Of a stretch of DNA of 64,000 nucleotides, positions 8,605 to 16,437 are shown in pieces. Every line of letters begins with the position of its first letter. Position 1 is the first letter of the stretch. A model generated the notes under the pieces. It saw only the letters and a list, made by a program, of their open reading frames with translations. It ran no database searches and had not been told where the DNA came from. The DNA comes from Pseudalkalibacillus sp052246725 (GTDB taxonomy: Bacteria > Bacillota > Bacilli > Bacillales > Fictibacillaceae): the NCBI GenBank assembly GCA_052246725.1, contig JBQQCL010000003.1; one strand, written 5' to 3'. The translations under genes were made by a program, and so were the position numbers.

Positions 8605-8637
8605 AGAGGTGCCCGGTTTGGAGCACCTCTTTTTATT
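8605..8637 (+). terminator. Terminator of the oxidase-like gene, overlapping the end of the convergent gene
   Basis: Stem AGAGGTGC/GCACCTCT followed by TTTTATTT on the plus strand. Its T tract overlaps the last codon of the minus-strand monooxygenase gene. Confidence 0.85.
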
Positions 8638-9940
8638 TCGATTCAAACTGTTGAAAGACGGTGTCATGAGAAACTTTATAAAGTTCCTTGCCCGCAATCT
8701 TATTAATGATCTTCTGATTTCGGAACACGGACAAGCCAAGGTTGGTCGCCCCTGCACCATGGGAATGCTCTAAATTTGTCAATGTAAAAATATGATTCGG
8801 ACGATCAGCGTTGAACTGTAAGTGATAATCGAAGGTCACCTTATAGCGTTTTTCATCCTCCCACTCGATTTCATCACTGAATTTTTCAAACCACTCAGGA
8901 ATATGCGGCTTGTAACCTGTCGCGAGGACAACTTTTTCAGACAGGTGTGTAAACGATTCATCCTTTTGCCATTGATGACAGGATAGCTGATAACCCGGAC
9001 CTTCGTTTGCAGGCTCGATTTTCGTCACTTCTGTCAATGGCTGGATCGTGACCTTCTTCGCGTTCTCGTCAACTGATCGATGATAAAGAAGATCATAAAT
9101 TTGCTTCAGTGTTTCAGGATCGATTCCTTTGCGTAGCTGACCGAGTGTTGAAAGGGCATCCTTCCGATCCTCAAAAGATAACTGGTGGAAGTAAGCGATA
9201 TAGTCAGGGGAAAAGACCTCCTGCCCAAGCTTTGCCGACTCCAGCTGCATGAACCCTGCCGATCTCGTGTACCAGGTCAGTTCATAGCCCTTTTTATCCT
9301 GATCAAGTAATAATTCGTAAAATACTTCTGCAGCACTTTGCCCCGAACCGATGACAGTAACTGATCCTGAATCCTTCGCCTCATCCTCGTAAAAACGGTA
9401 TTGGCTGGAATGGAAAACATCTTCAGATGAGCATCCTTCTGTATCCATCGGCACCATCGGAACACTTCCCGTGCCCATGACGATATGACGGGCATGGAAC
9501 TTCTCGATCGCCTGAGTTTCGGTATCATTGACATGAACTTCATAAAGCTGCTCGTCCTTTATGTACTCGACTCCAACGACTCTCTTTTCAAATAAACAAC
9601 TTTCCAGTTTTGATGCAACCCAGGCTGCGTAATCACTATATTCACGTCTCGGGATATCAAATCGGTTAAAAAAGTAGAATTTAAAAAGCCGGTCCTTTTC
9701 ATGAAGATAATTCAAAAACGTATATGGGCTTTTCGGATCTGCCAGCGTAACCAGGTCTGCGAGGAATGGAACCTGAAGATCAGAACCCTCTAGCAACATT
9801 CCAGGATGCCACTCGAACTTCGATGTTTGATCAAAAAACAGAGCGTCCAGCTCATCAATTGGATCGATTAAAGCGGCCAACCCCAAGTTGAATGGTCCAA
9901 TCCCGATCCCAATCATGTCGTAAACGTTTTTATTATTCAT
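8633..9940 (-). CDS. L-lysine/L-ornithine N-monooxygenase (IucD/SidA family)
   Basis: 435 aa flavoprotein. The FAD dinucleotide motif GIGPFNLGLA is at 13-22, WHPGMLLEGSDLQVPFLADLVTL is the family's substrate/FAD region, the NADPH motif VIGSGQSAAEVF lies near 205, and the C-terminal ATGYKPHIP matches the FATGY motif. These enzymes N-hydroxylate lysine or ornithine as the first step to hydroxamate siderophores. No siderophore synthetase, acetyltransferase or transporter is adjacent, so this is an orphan. RBS is AAAGGACGTGG. The 480-base upstream spacer holds four copies of a palindrome-containing site. Confidence 0.92.
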   Translation of the reverse strand: MNNKNVYDMIGIGIGPFNLGLAALIDPIDELDALFFDQTSKFEWHPGMLLEGSDLQVPFLADLVTLADPKSPYTFLNYLHEKDRLFKFYFFNRFDIPRREYSDYAAWVASKLESCLFEKRVVGVEYIKDEQLYEVHVNDTETQAIEKFHARHIVMGTGSVPMVPMDTEGCSSEDVFHSSQYRFYEDEAKDSGSVTVIGSGQSAAEVFYELLLDQDKKGYELTWYTRSAGFMQLESAKLGQEVFSPDYIAYFHQLSFEDRKDALSTLGQLRKGIDPETLKQIYDLLYHRSVDENAKKVTIQPLTEVTKIEPANEGPGYQLSCHQWQKDESFTHLSEKVVLATGYKPHIPEWFEKFSDEIEWEDEKRYKVTFDYHLQFNADRPNHIFTLTNLEHSHGAGATNLGLSVFRNQKIINKIAGKELYKVSHDTVFQQFESK

Positions 9941-9980
9941 CTCGCCACGTCCTTTGCTTTGACTACTACGATAACTGTTG

Positions 9981-10021
9981 TTTAAAGAAAACTGAAGAAA
10001 GTATTTTCATACTTTCTTTAA
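9981..10021 (+). repeat. 90-bp dispersed repeat, internally deleted copy A
   Basis: TTTAAAGAAAAC is joined directly to GAAGAAAGTATTTTCATAC and TTTCTTTAA. Both ends of the dispersed repeat are kept, but the central section of about 50 bases is gone. Confidence 0.8.
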
Positions 10022-10027
10022 GTGGAA

Positions 10028-10198
10028 CAAACGTTTGATTGATGTTTAAAAAATGTAAGTGGTTTCGAGTTTAAACAAACGTTTGATTGAATCCAAAATC
10101 CTTGTTGGAAAGCGGAAATATCGGTATAATCAAACATTTGATTGAGGAATAAAATATTTGTCGAACTGGTCTCCCTCTTCAAACAAACGATTGATTGA
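10028..10198. repeat. Four direct copies of CAAACGTTTGATTGA
   Basis: Copies start at 10028, 10076, 10131 (CAAACATTTGATTGA) and 10184 (CAAACGATTGATTGA), at distances of 48, 55 and 53 bases. The core CAAACGTTTG is palindromic and resembles operators of TetR-family repressors (AAnCAAACGTTTGnTT). The array lies upstream of the monooxygenase gene, but no TetR gene occurs in this window. It could be a multi-operator region or another phased spacer array. Confidence 0.8.
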
Positions 10199-10292
10199 CA
10201 GATCGCAAATCTTGTCGATGCTAGTGTTAGTGTGTTTAACAGGAAAAATTCAAATCTCTTTCTATATTTTCACTTAATGAACTTCTCTTAAA

Positions 10293-10381
10293 CTAAAGAA
10301 AACTTGGCAAAGCCAAGCATTTGGCACAGGCTGAGCCTTAGTTGCGCTGATATTGAAGAAAGTATATACACTTTCTTTAAA
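10293..10381 (+). repeat. 90-bp dispersed repeat, copy B
   Basis: Near full-length copy from CTAAAGAAAACTTGGC to TTTCTTTAAA. Its right end directly abuts the A/T tract of the penicillin-binding protein gene's terminator. Confidence 0.9.
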
Positions 10382-10382
10382 T

Positions 10383-10415
10383 GAAAAAAAGATCGACATT
10401 ACCAGGGTGCCGATC
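10383..10415 (-). terminator. Terminator of the penicillin-binding protein gene
   Basis: Minus-strand stem GATCG/CGATC around a partly paired interior (GCACC/GGT), followed by seven T. The T tract is the point where dispersed repeat copy B joins. Confidence 0.7.
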
Positions 10416-10423
10416 AAACCATT

Positions 10424-12511
10424 TTATTCTTCAGTTGTTTCTTCCGATTCTGCATCAGTTGCTTCATCATCTTCTGCTTCCGTATCTTCAGGTGTATATC
10501 CTTCATTGTAGGCTTTTACAATCTCGTCAACAATCTCGACGTTCACGTGTCCACCATTTAGACTTGGCACAACTACCGAAAATGCAATTTCAGGGTTATC
10601 GTATGGGGCATAACCGATGAATGTTAGGTTGTAGGCACCAGGTCCGACTATTCTCTGTGCAGTTCCCGTCTTACCGGCTATCATCGTATCATTTAATTCA
10701 CGAGCTGTTCCTCTTGAACCATGCGTTACCATGTAAAATCCTTCCTTCACACGGTTGATCTCTTCTTTAGTGTTGTCTATAGTGTTAATGACTTTCGTTT
10801 CAAACTTGGATACAAGGGGGCCAAGTTCATTTGTTCCCATTGAATAGCGAACTTCTTTCAATAAATGTGGCTGAATTCGGTATCCCCCATTTGCAATCGT
10901 TGATGCATACTGCGCCATCTGGATAGGTGTATACGTATCGTACTGCCCAATCGTATAGTCAAATAATTTACCTGCTTCCGTGGCTTCTATATTTCCTTCA
11001 TAACCAAGTGCTTCTTCCGGTAAGTCAATACCTGTCTTTACGCCCATACCCACTGAACTATAAACGTCTCGTAATTTATAAATGGTCTCGTAATATTTAG
11101 GACGTTTGTTAACATTTGCAAAATAATGTCCACCTTGATCCGATATGCCGAATCCCGCATATCGTCCGATTCCAACGCCCATGTAAACGTTAGACGACTG
11201 TTCTAACGCATGTATATCGTTAACAACACCGATGTTATTGCCTCCATAAGAACTGAAAGGCTTCCTTCCCTGCATATGAACAGATTTATCATTAATGACA
11301 GGTGCCCCTCCCATTTGGTGCATTGCGAGTACAGTTGCTCCTTTGACCGTAGATCCCATTTCAAAAGCTTTTTGCAGTGTGGCATAGGAGTCATCCATAA
11401 ACTTTCCGTTCTCATATTCTCTGCCTACCATAGCGAGGACTTCTCCAGTGTTCGGATCCATCATGACAACATAAGCACTGTTTACTGGACCATCGCCTCT
11501 GCCGCGTGCTAGTGCTATTTTTTCTTCTAAAATTTTTCCTATTTTGTTTTGCAGATTCATATCAACCGACAAAACGAGGTCGTGCCCACGGGTTCCTGTT
11601 GAAATTTCAGGGGCTCCGATTGGCTTTCCGTCTTTTGTCGTTGTGAATGTATAGGTCTTATCTTTCCCCTTTAATAGGCCTTCATATTGCGTTTCAAGGT
11701 AACTTGTGCCAACTAGATTGTTCCTTGCGTATCCTTTTAGCAGATAATGATCGACTCGGTCAGCTGGAATAGACTTGATACTGCCAAAGAAAAACTCTTC
11801 ACCTTGAGGATAAGCACGTGTTGCCGTAGAGGCAATGCCGAAGCGTCCTTCAAGTTCTCCAAGATGCTCGCCGATTACGGCCATTTCCTTCTCAGTCAAA
11901 CCTGTTTTAACAAATGTGACATCCAGGTTGGTCGCCCGGTCCAATTCCCGTTTGACGGCGAGGATTTGTTCTTGCTCTTCATCCTTTTTTAGAGGTTTAA
12001 GGTCCTCTTCCGTGATCCGATCGAGGACCAATTTATATTTCTCACTATCCTCAATCTCTTTTGAATTCAATTCTTCTTCTGTGAGCTTCATTTCATATGC
12101 TTTGAATGCTCCTGCTGGTGTTTTTCCTTGTTTAAGAACCCAATAGTCCTGCCAGTCTCGTTTGGTTATTTTTTTGGTCGGCATCTTAATCAACGAAGCA
12201 ATTTTCTCAGCATATCTTAAATGCTCTTCTGCTGATGTGCCCTGTATGCGTATATATGTCAATGCGAACGACGGGATATTTGTGACTACTAGCTCTCCGT
12301 GCCGATCAAACATTTTCCCTCTCTCTGTCTGCACAGAGGCTTCTATATTCGTCGTCATTTCCGATTGCGTCTTAAAGTATTCCCCGTTCACAATTTGGAC
12401 GAACCCTAACCTGATGATCAATATGGTAAATAAAATAAACACAACCATAAAAAGTAGGTTGAGCCTTGCTGGGAGGAATTTTTTCTTCTTCTTTTTATTT
12501 TCGTTATCCAC
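10424..12511 (-). CDS. pbpA: Class B penicillin-binding protein (PBP2A/PbpH type transpeptidase)
   Basis: 695 aa. A short basic cytoplasmic tail (NENKKKKKKFLPARL) and one membrane helix (about 17-37) precede the pedestal domain with RGKMFDR. The transpeptidase domain has the three active-site motifs in order: STVK near 385, SSN near 440 and KTG near 615. The linker (TKRDWQDYWVLKQGK, LTEKEMAVIGEHL) matches B. subtilis PbpA/PbpH, which act in rod-shape elongation. The C-terminus is a very acidic tail (TPEDTEAEDDEATDAESEE). Monocistronic, with its own terminator. Confidence 0.9.
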   Translation of the reverse strand: MDNENKKKKKKFLPARLNLLFMVVFILFTILIIRLGFVQIVNGEYFKTQSEMTTNIEASVQTERGKMFDRHGELVVTNIPSFALTYIRIQGTSAEEHLRYAEKIASLIKMPTKKITKRDWQDYWVLKQGKTPAGAFKAYEMKLTEEELNSKEIEDSEKYKLVLDRITEEDLKPLKKDEEQEQILAVKRELDRATNLDVTFVKTGLTEKEMAVIGEHLGELEGRFGIASTATRAYPQGEEFFFGSIKSIPADRVDHYLLKGYARNNLVGTSYLETQYEGLLKGKDKTYTFTTTKDGKPIGAPEISTGTRGHDLVLSVDMNLQNKIGKILEEKIALARGRGDGPVNSAYVVMMDPNTGEVLAMVGREYENGKFMDDSYATLQKAFEMGSTVKGATVLAMHQMGGAPVINDKSVHMQGRKPFSSYGGNNIGVVNDIHALEQSSNVYMGVGIGRYAGFGISDQGGHYFANVNKRPKYYETIYKLRDVYSSVGMGVKTGIDLPEEALGYEGNIEATEAGKLFDYTIGQYDTYTPIQMAQYASTIANGGYRIQPHLLKEVRYSMGTNELGPLVSKFETKVINTIDNTKEEINRVKEGFYMVTHGSRGTARELNDTMIAGKTGTAQRIVGPGAYNLTFIGYAPYDNPEIAFSVVVPSLNGGHVNVEIVDEIVKAYNEGYTPEDTEAEDDEATDAESEETTEE

Positions 12512-12641
12512 CCCATCACTCCCCTTTTAGTACGATATTCTACTACTATTATAGACGCTAACGCATGGTAAATGTTGCATTTTTGTATTATTTTTTACAA
12601 ACACATGTCAAAAAACGAAAAAGAATACTTTAGTCCTAGAC

Positions 12642-12671
12642 AAAAAAACTGCCTCTTTTCAGGGACAGTTT
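12642..12671 (-). terminator. Terminator of the two-TM protein gene
   Basis: Minus-strand hairpin AAACTGTCC/GGCAGTTT with a GAAAA-containing loop followed by a run of T, seven bases after the stop codon. Confidence 0.8.
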
Positions 12672-12677
12672 CAACGT

Positions 12678-13820
12678 TCAGTATTCAAGCATTTCCTGCT
12701 TCTCCTCAACTTGAGGTTTGATGATTTGAGCTTTTTCATCCCAAACGAAAACGACTCCAGATCTTGGTAAAACCCAGCGGTCAATCTCCACTTTTATGAT
12801 ATCATTCGGCAGCTTGCTGATAGCTTCTGCATCATCAAAGAACGGGATCGCAACGACATCAACCTTTTCATGGATGTGGGTGAACAGAATATCTACCGAA
12901 TAGGTCGGTTCCGAAATGATGGCGATGAATTTTTTCTGAGATTTCAGCTGAGGCATCTGGAAGAGGATTTTAAACTTATGCTCCGTATTCTCTTCCACTT
13001 TAATCAAATCAGGCAGATGGAAATGCAGATAAAAACCTTCAATTTCCTGATTATTCCGGACTGTGTACGGAATCTCTTCATCATTAAATTCAAACCGAAA
13101 GTTCAGCACCTCTTCTACAAAACGGCGCATTTCTTCGTCACTGAAGCTTTGCAACAGCTCGATATGCTCATCGTTCACCCAAAGATTTTCACGAAAAAAG
13201 AAGTTTTCTCTGTTGTAAAGGGCATCGAGAGTACTTTCCTTGTATGAAAAACCGACAGAAATGCTGTTATTTTCAATGTTGTAGGAGCTTAGGTTTTTAA
13301 AAAAAGAAAGCTCTTGCTTCACCCAGTAATAGGCGTCGTCATCGATATCGAACCACTCGCTTTGTAATGGCACGTGTTCCGTGTAGGATATGTAATATTT
13401 GAAGTTGCGGCGGAAATTGTACCGATTGTTCAAGTATGGTGCCATCAGTGTACTGTAAAGCATATTGCCTTCCGTTTTTCCTAAAAGAGAAGCCGTCGTC
13501 TTCTGGATGAATTCACGTTTTGTATCATCAGAAAAACGGTCAATCAACTCTTCCTTTACGATAAGCGCCTCTGTTATACGGTCAGATACTTCACGGTTGT
13601 GGTAAGACTTCGTGAAGTTATCATAGAGAATATTGAACAGGACGAGCGGAATCATGACCCCGATCAACGAGTTGATGATTGAAATGTAGAGACCGTTCCA
13701 GGTGAAAGTTCCTGTGAAGATAGTAAGGAAAATTGCGATGATCAGCAATAGAAACATCGCCACAAAAAACAAAATACTGATATTCTTAAACGATTTCTTA
13801 TACTCATGCTTGTCGTACAT
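12678..13820 (-). CDS. Unrecognised protein with an N-terminal two-helix membrane hairpin
   Basis: 380 aa. Residues 14-36 and 45-66 are strongly hydrophobic, separated by a short loop. The remaining 310 residues are soluble, aromatic and acidic, with alternating patterns suggesting a beta-rich C-terminal half (GFYLHFHLPDL, KFIAIISEPTYSVDILF, VVAIPFFDDAEAI). I do not recognise the family. The membrane hairpin plus beta-rich domain recalls in outline only the two-TM effectors of nucleotide-signalling defence systems, but no nucleotidyltransferase partner is next to it. It stands alone, with its own terminator. Confidence 0.75.
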   Translation of the reverse strand: MYDKHEYKKSFKNISILFFVAMFLLLIIAIFLTIFTGTFTWNGLYISIINSLIGVMIPLVLFNILYDNFTKSYHNREVSDRITEALIVKEELIDRFSDDTKREFIQKTTASLLGKTEGNMLYSTLMAPYLNNRYNFRRNFKYYISYTEHVPLQSEWFDIDDDAYYWVKQELSFFKNLSSYNIENNSISVGFSYKESTLDALYNRENFFFRENLWVNDEHIELLQSFSDEEMRRFVEEVLNFRFEFNDEEIPYTVRNNQEIEGFYLHFHLPDLIKVEENTEHKFKILFQMPQLKSQKKFIAIISEPTYSVDILFTHIHEKVDVVAIPFFDDAEAISKLPNDIIKVEIDRWVLPRSGVVFVWDEKAQIIKPQVEEKQEMLEY

Positions 13821-13958
13821 ATGTATATTTGCCCCCTGCTTATGAACTACTATTATTTTACATCTATATGCAGGAAAGTGATAGACTAGGAGGCAAAATA
13901 ACTTAAAGTAAGACTTATGATATTTTTCGAGCTCAATGCTGGGCCGGATGAGGTACGG

Positions 13959-14129
13959 ATTGGGACAATGTCGCTGGTTTTATCTCTTGTGCTGTCCCAA
14001 TAAAGCCCGTTTTGGTCAGGAGCCCTGCTTTTTTCCTCTTGTGCTGTCCCAATAAAGCTCGTTATGAGACAGGAGTGCCACCTTTTTCCCTTGTGCTGTC
14101 TCAATCCCCTTTTGATGTCCCAATAAAGC
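13959..14129. repeat. Phased spacer array 1 (TGTCCCAATAAAGC, 52-bp period)
   Basis: TGTCCCAATAAAGC starts at 13993 and 14045, a diverged copy (TGTCTCAAT) at 14097 and a further copy at 14116, giving steps of 52, 52 and 19. An inverted copy (ATTGGGACA) is at 13959. Within units, TGTCC and a downstream GACAGGA can pair. The array lies between the start of the two-TM gene and the terminator of the dipeptidase gene. Open frames across it are artefacts of the repetition. Confidence 0.85.
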
Positions 14130-14157
14130 CCGGATTCAGACAGGACACTATAAGATA

Positions 14158-14190
14158 AGAAAGACCTATCGCATGTGCTGCGATAGGTCA
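14158..14190 (-). terminator. Terminator of the D-Ala-D-Ala dipeptidase gene
   Basis: Perfect 11-base stem GACCTATCGCA/TGCGATAGGTC with a five-base loop, followed on the minus strand by TTTCTTAT, six bases after the stop codon. Confidence 0.9.
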
Positions 14191-14195
14191 CTTTA

Positions 14196-14921
14196 TCAAA
14201 CTTCGAGATGTACGAGTCCGTATTTGGCTGCTGGTTCTCCGCTTCGTTTTGCCCACCATTGGTTGCCGTAGTCGAAGTGCCACCATTCAGCAGTATAGTT
14301 TGTGAATCCTGAAGAGGTCATCACATGGATCAATAACTTGCGATTTTTAAGAAAAATTTCCTCTTCCTCACTCAGTTTTTCACCATCTGCTTTCTTTTCA
14401 TCATAATAATGTGTCCAGGCTTGTTCGTTGAAATCATCAAACGCTGTCCCCATAGGAAGCGGATCACCATTTCCGTCAACAATCGTCACATCTACTGCGC
14501 CGCCAGTGATATGTGGTGCTGGTGCCGCTTCACTTTCTGAAGGATAGGATACAAATTGTCGGGTCCCTTCACGGAGCCTTTCCTCCGACCATTCCGGGTG
14601 TTCCTGCGAAAGCTTCATCAGATAAGAATCATAGAGTTGCTTTTGCACGGCGAACGGTCTCCACCCATCCCAAATCATCAGTTTATGACCATTTGGCAGA
14701 TTTCTAGCCGCATCCACCAGTTTGATCGCTACCTCACGCCGGACATAACAGTCGTTCAATGCACCTGGAAGACCAATTTCGTGATATTGCGGTACAACAA
14801 CCAGCAGCTCAGAATCTACATTCTTCAAAGAGATGAGCTCTTCCTTGTTTTCTCTGATCGGCACCTGTTTCCAATCCTCCAGCGGCTGAACATGTGGTAC
14901 GGGATAGTCGTTTCGATTCAT
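14196..14921 (-). CDS. ddpX: D-alanyl-D-alanine dipeptidase (VanX/DdpX family)
   Basis: 241 aa zinc peptidase of family M15D. The active site is complete: R88 in WDGWRP, zinc ligands H137 and D144 in HITGGAVD, catalytic E212 and ligand H215 in EWWHFDYG. Spacing (7 and 3 residues) equals that of VanX (H116/D123, E181/H184). No signal peptide, so it would act on cytoplasmic D-Ala-D-Ala. It lies downstream of ddl on the same strand across a 290-base gap with a terminator, so it is probably a separate transcript. Whether it serves resistance or dipeptide recycling cannot be told. Confidence 0.9.
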   Translation of the reverse strand: MNRNDYPVPHVQPLEDWKQVPIRENKEELISLKNVDSELLVVVPQYHEIGLPGALNDCYVRREVAIKLVDAARNLPNGHKLMIWDGWRPFAVQKQLYDSYLMKLSQEHPEWSEERLREGTRQFVSYPSESEAAPAPHITGGAVDVTIVDGNGDPLPMGTAFDDFNEQAWTHYYDEKKADGEKLSEEEEIFLKNRKLLIHVMTSSGFTNYTAEWWHFDYGNQWWAKRSGEPAAKYGLVHLEV

Positions 14922-15160
14922 TGAGAAAAGCCTCCATTCTTAAGGACTACTTACTTATGTAAATCATGCTGTCAATTTTTTAAAGTTTAGTAAAGTATTC
15001 GTTTCAGATGTAAGTTTTTGTTGGTCTATCATTCTTCTGCCCTAGTCATACAAAATCAAAACCTGGACATGCCACCCAAGCAAAAATCAGGACAAAAATC
15101 ACGATATTACTAATTTCGGTTAACACCCTTCCACTTCCTGCTTTTAACCCCATAAAAACG

Positions 15161-15200
15161 CAAAAAGAGGCGGTCCTACAAGTGTTTGGACAGCCTCTTG
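15161..15200 (-). terminator. Terminator after ddl
   Basis: Minus-strand stem AAGAGGCTGTCC/GGACCGCCTCTT (one mismatch) followed by TTTTTG, about 15 bases after the ddl stop codon. Confidence 0.85.
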
Positions 15201-15213
15201 GGCAAATAACAGC

Positions 15214-16425
15214 TTATTGATTTGATCCTAACTTACTTTTGGACCCGCCTTTACCTCCGCTATGAAGTGCAAAGAGGTTCGAGTCGACAGAGAATGTCAG
15301 GGACTCGCGCTCACGCTCTCTCTTGAGCGCTAACTGGATCATATCACTCGTCAATTCCTTGAACGATTTCCCTGTAGGTTCCCAAAGATAGAATGAGAGA
15401 GATCCAGGAATGGTGTTGATTTCATTTACATACACATTTTCAGTGGTTTTATCGATTAAAAAGTCAATACGAGAAACACCAGAGCAGCCCAATGTTTGGA
15501 AAGTTTCCTTCGCAAGTCCTTGCACCTCAGCAGTCTTTTCAGCAGAAAGTTCTGCAGGGATTTTCCGGTTGGTACTTTCCATCCCCTTAGAAGCGCCACC
15601 GCCTTTTGAAGAGCCTCCACTTTGATATTTATCTTGATACGTAAGGATATCTGTGCTGCTTAATACTTCCTCGCAGACTGAGCTTTCGGCTTCTTCATAA
15701 TCACCTAAAACGGAGCAGTTGACCTCTTGTAAGCTCGTCACCATTTTTTCGACGACGATTTTTGTTGCAAATTCCATTGCGAGTTCAACAGCCTCTTCAA
15801 GCTCTTCACGATTGGTCGCTTTGCTTATTCCGACACTGGAACCGAGGTTTGCAGGTTTTATGATGACTGGATAGCTCAGTTCACCTTCGATTTTAGCGAC
15901 AAGTGCCTCCTGACCGTTCATCCATTTGGAAGAATAGAACCATACATAGTCCAGAATCGGCAGGCCTGAATCACGTAAAATCTGCTTCATCATCACTTTA
16001 TCCATGCCAACAGCAGAGGAGAACACGTCACATCCGACATACGGAATCCCGTGAAGCTCGAAGAATCCTTGTAAAATCCCGTCTTCCCCAAACGTACCGT
16101 GGATGACAGGGAAAGCGACATCGATTTCTGAGATAAGTTTTTTACTGAACATACCTGTTGTGTGCTTGTTGATGACAGGACGTCCTTGCTCGTTCGTCGT
16201 GATCGTGATCCGCTCACATTGCTTCAACAGTTCATTCGAATTTTTGTAGTTTTCAATTTCCAATAGCGCTTCGCCAGTATACCAGTTCTTATTTTTGCTG
16301 ATATAGATTGGAATCGGTTCATAACGGTCACGTTCCATCGCGTTGATCGCTTGCAGCGCTGAGATGACCGATACCTCATGTTCTACTGATACGCCGCCAA
16401 AAAAGACGCCCACTTTGATTTTCAT
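15214..16425 (-). CDS. ddl: D-alanine--D-alanine ligase
   Basis: 403 aa ATP-grasp ligase. EHEVSVISA near the N-terminus, the ATP-binding KPANLGSSVGI block and the metal-binding NEINTIPG block are present. The omega loop reads TYQDKY, keeping the K-Y typical of D-Ala-adding enzymes rather than VanA-type D-Ala-D-Lac ligases. Two oddities: a Gly/Ser-rich insertion (SGGSSKGGGASKG) just after the omega loop, and a C-terminal tail of about 35 residues rich in Gly/Ser/Lys. Together these explain the length above the usual 350-360 aa. Third gene of the hydrolase-MurF-Ddl operon. Confidence 0.9.
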   Translation of the reverse strand: MKIKVGVFFGGVSVEHEVSVISALQAINAMERDRYEPIPIYISKNKNWYTGEALLEIENYKNSNELLKQCERITITTNEQGRPVINKHTTGMFSKKLISEIDVAFPVIHGTFGEDGILQGFFELHGIPYVGCDVFSSAVGMDKVMMKQILRDSGLPILDYVWFYSSKWMNGQEALVAKIEGELSYPVIIKPANLGSSVGISKATNREELEEAVELAMEFATKIVVEKMVTSLQEVNCSVLGDYEEAESSVCEEVLSSTDILTYQDKYQSGGSSKGGGASKGMESTNRKIPAELSAEKTAEVQGLAKETFQTLGCSGVSRIDFLIDKTTENVYVNEINTIPGSLSFYLWEPTGKSFKELTSDMIQLALKRERERESLTFSVDSNLFALHSGGKGGSKSKLGSNQ

Positions 16426-16437
16426 TCAATCCAACCC

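Noticed and set aside
13886..14191. 101-codon minus-strand frame over array 1
   Set aside because: Repetition artefact; it contains the dipeptidase terminator and no ribosome site.
14196..16425. Vancomycin-resistance (vanHAX-type) operon
   Set aside because: No vanH dehydrogenase or vanRS genes, a terminator separates the dipeptidase from the ligase, and the ligase keeps the K-Y omega loop of D-Ala-D-Ala enzymes.
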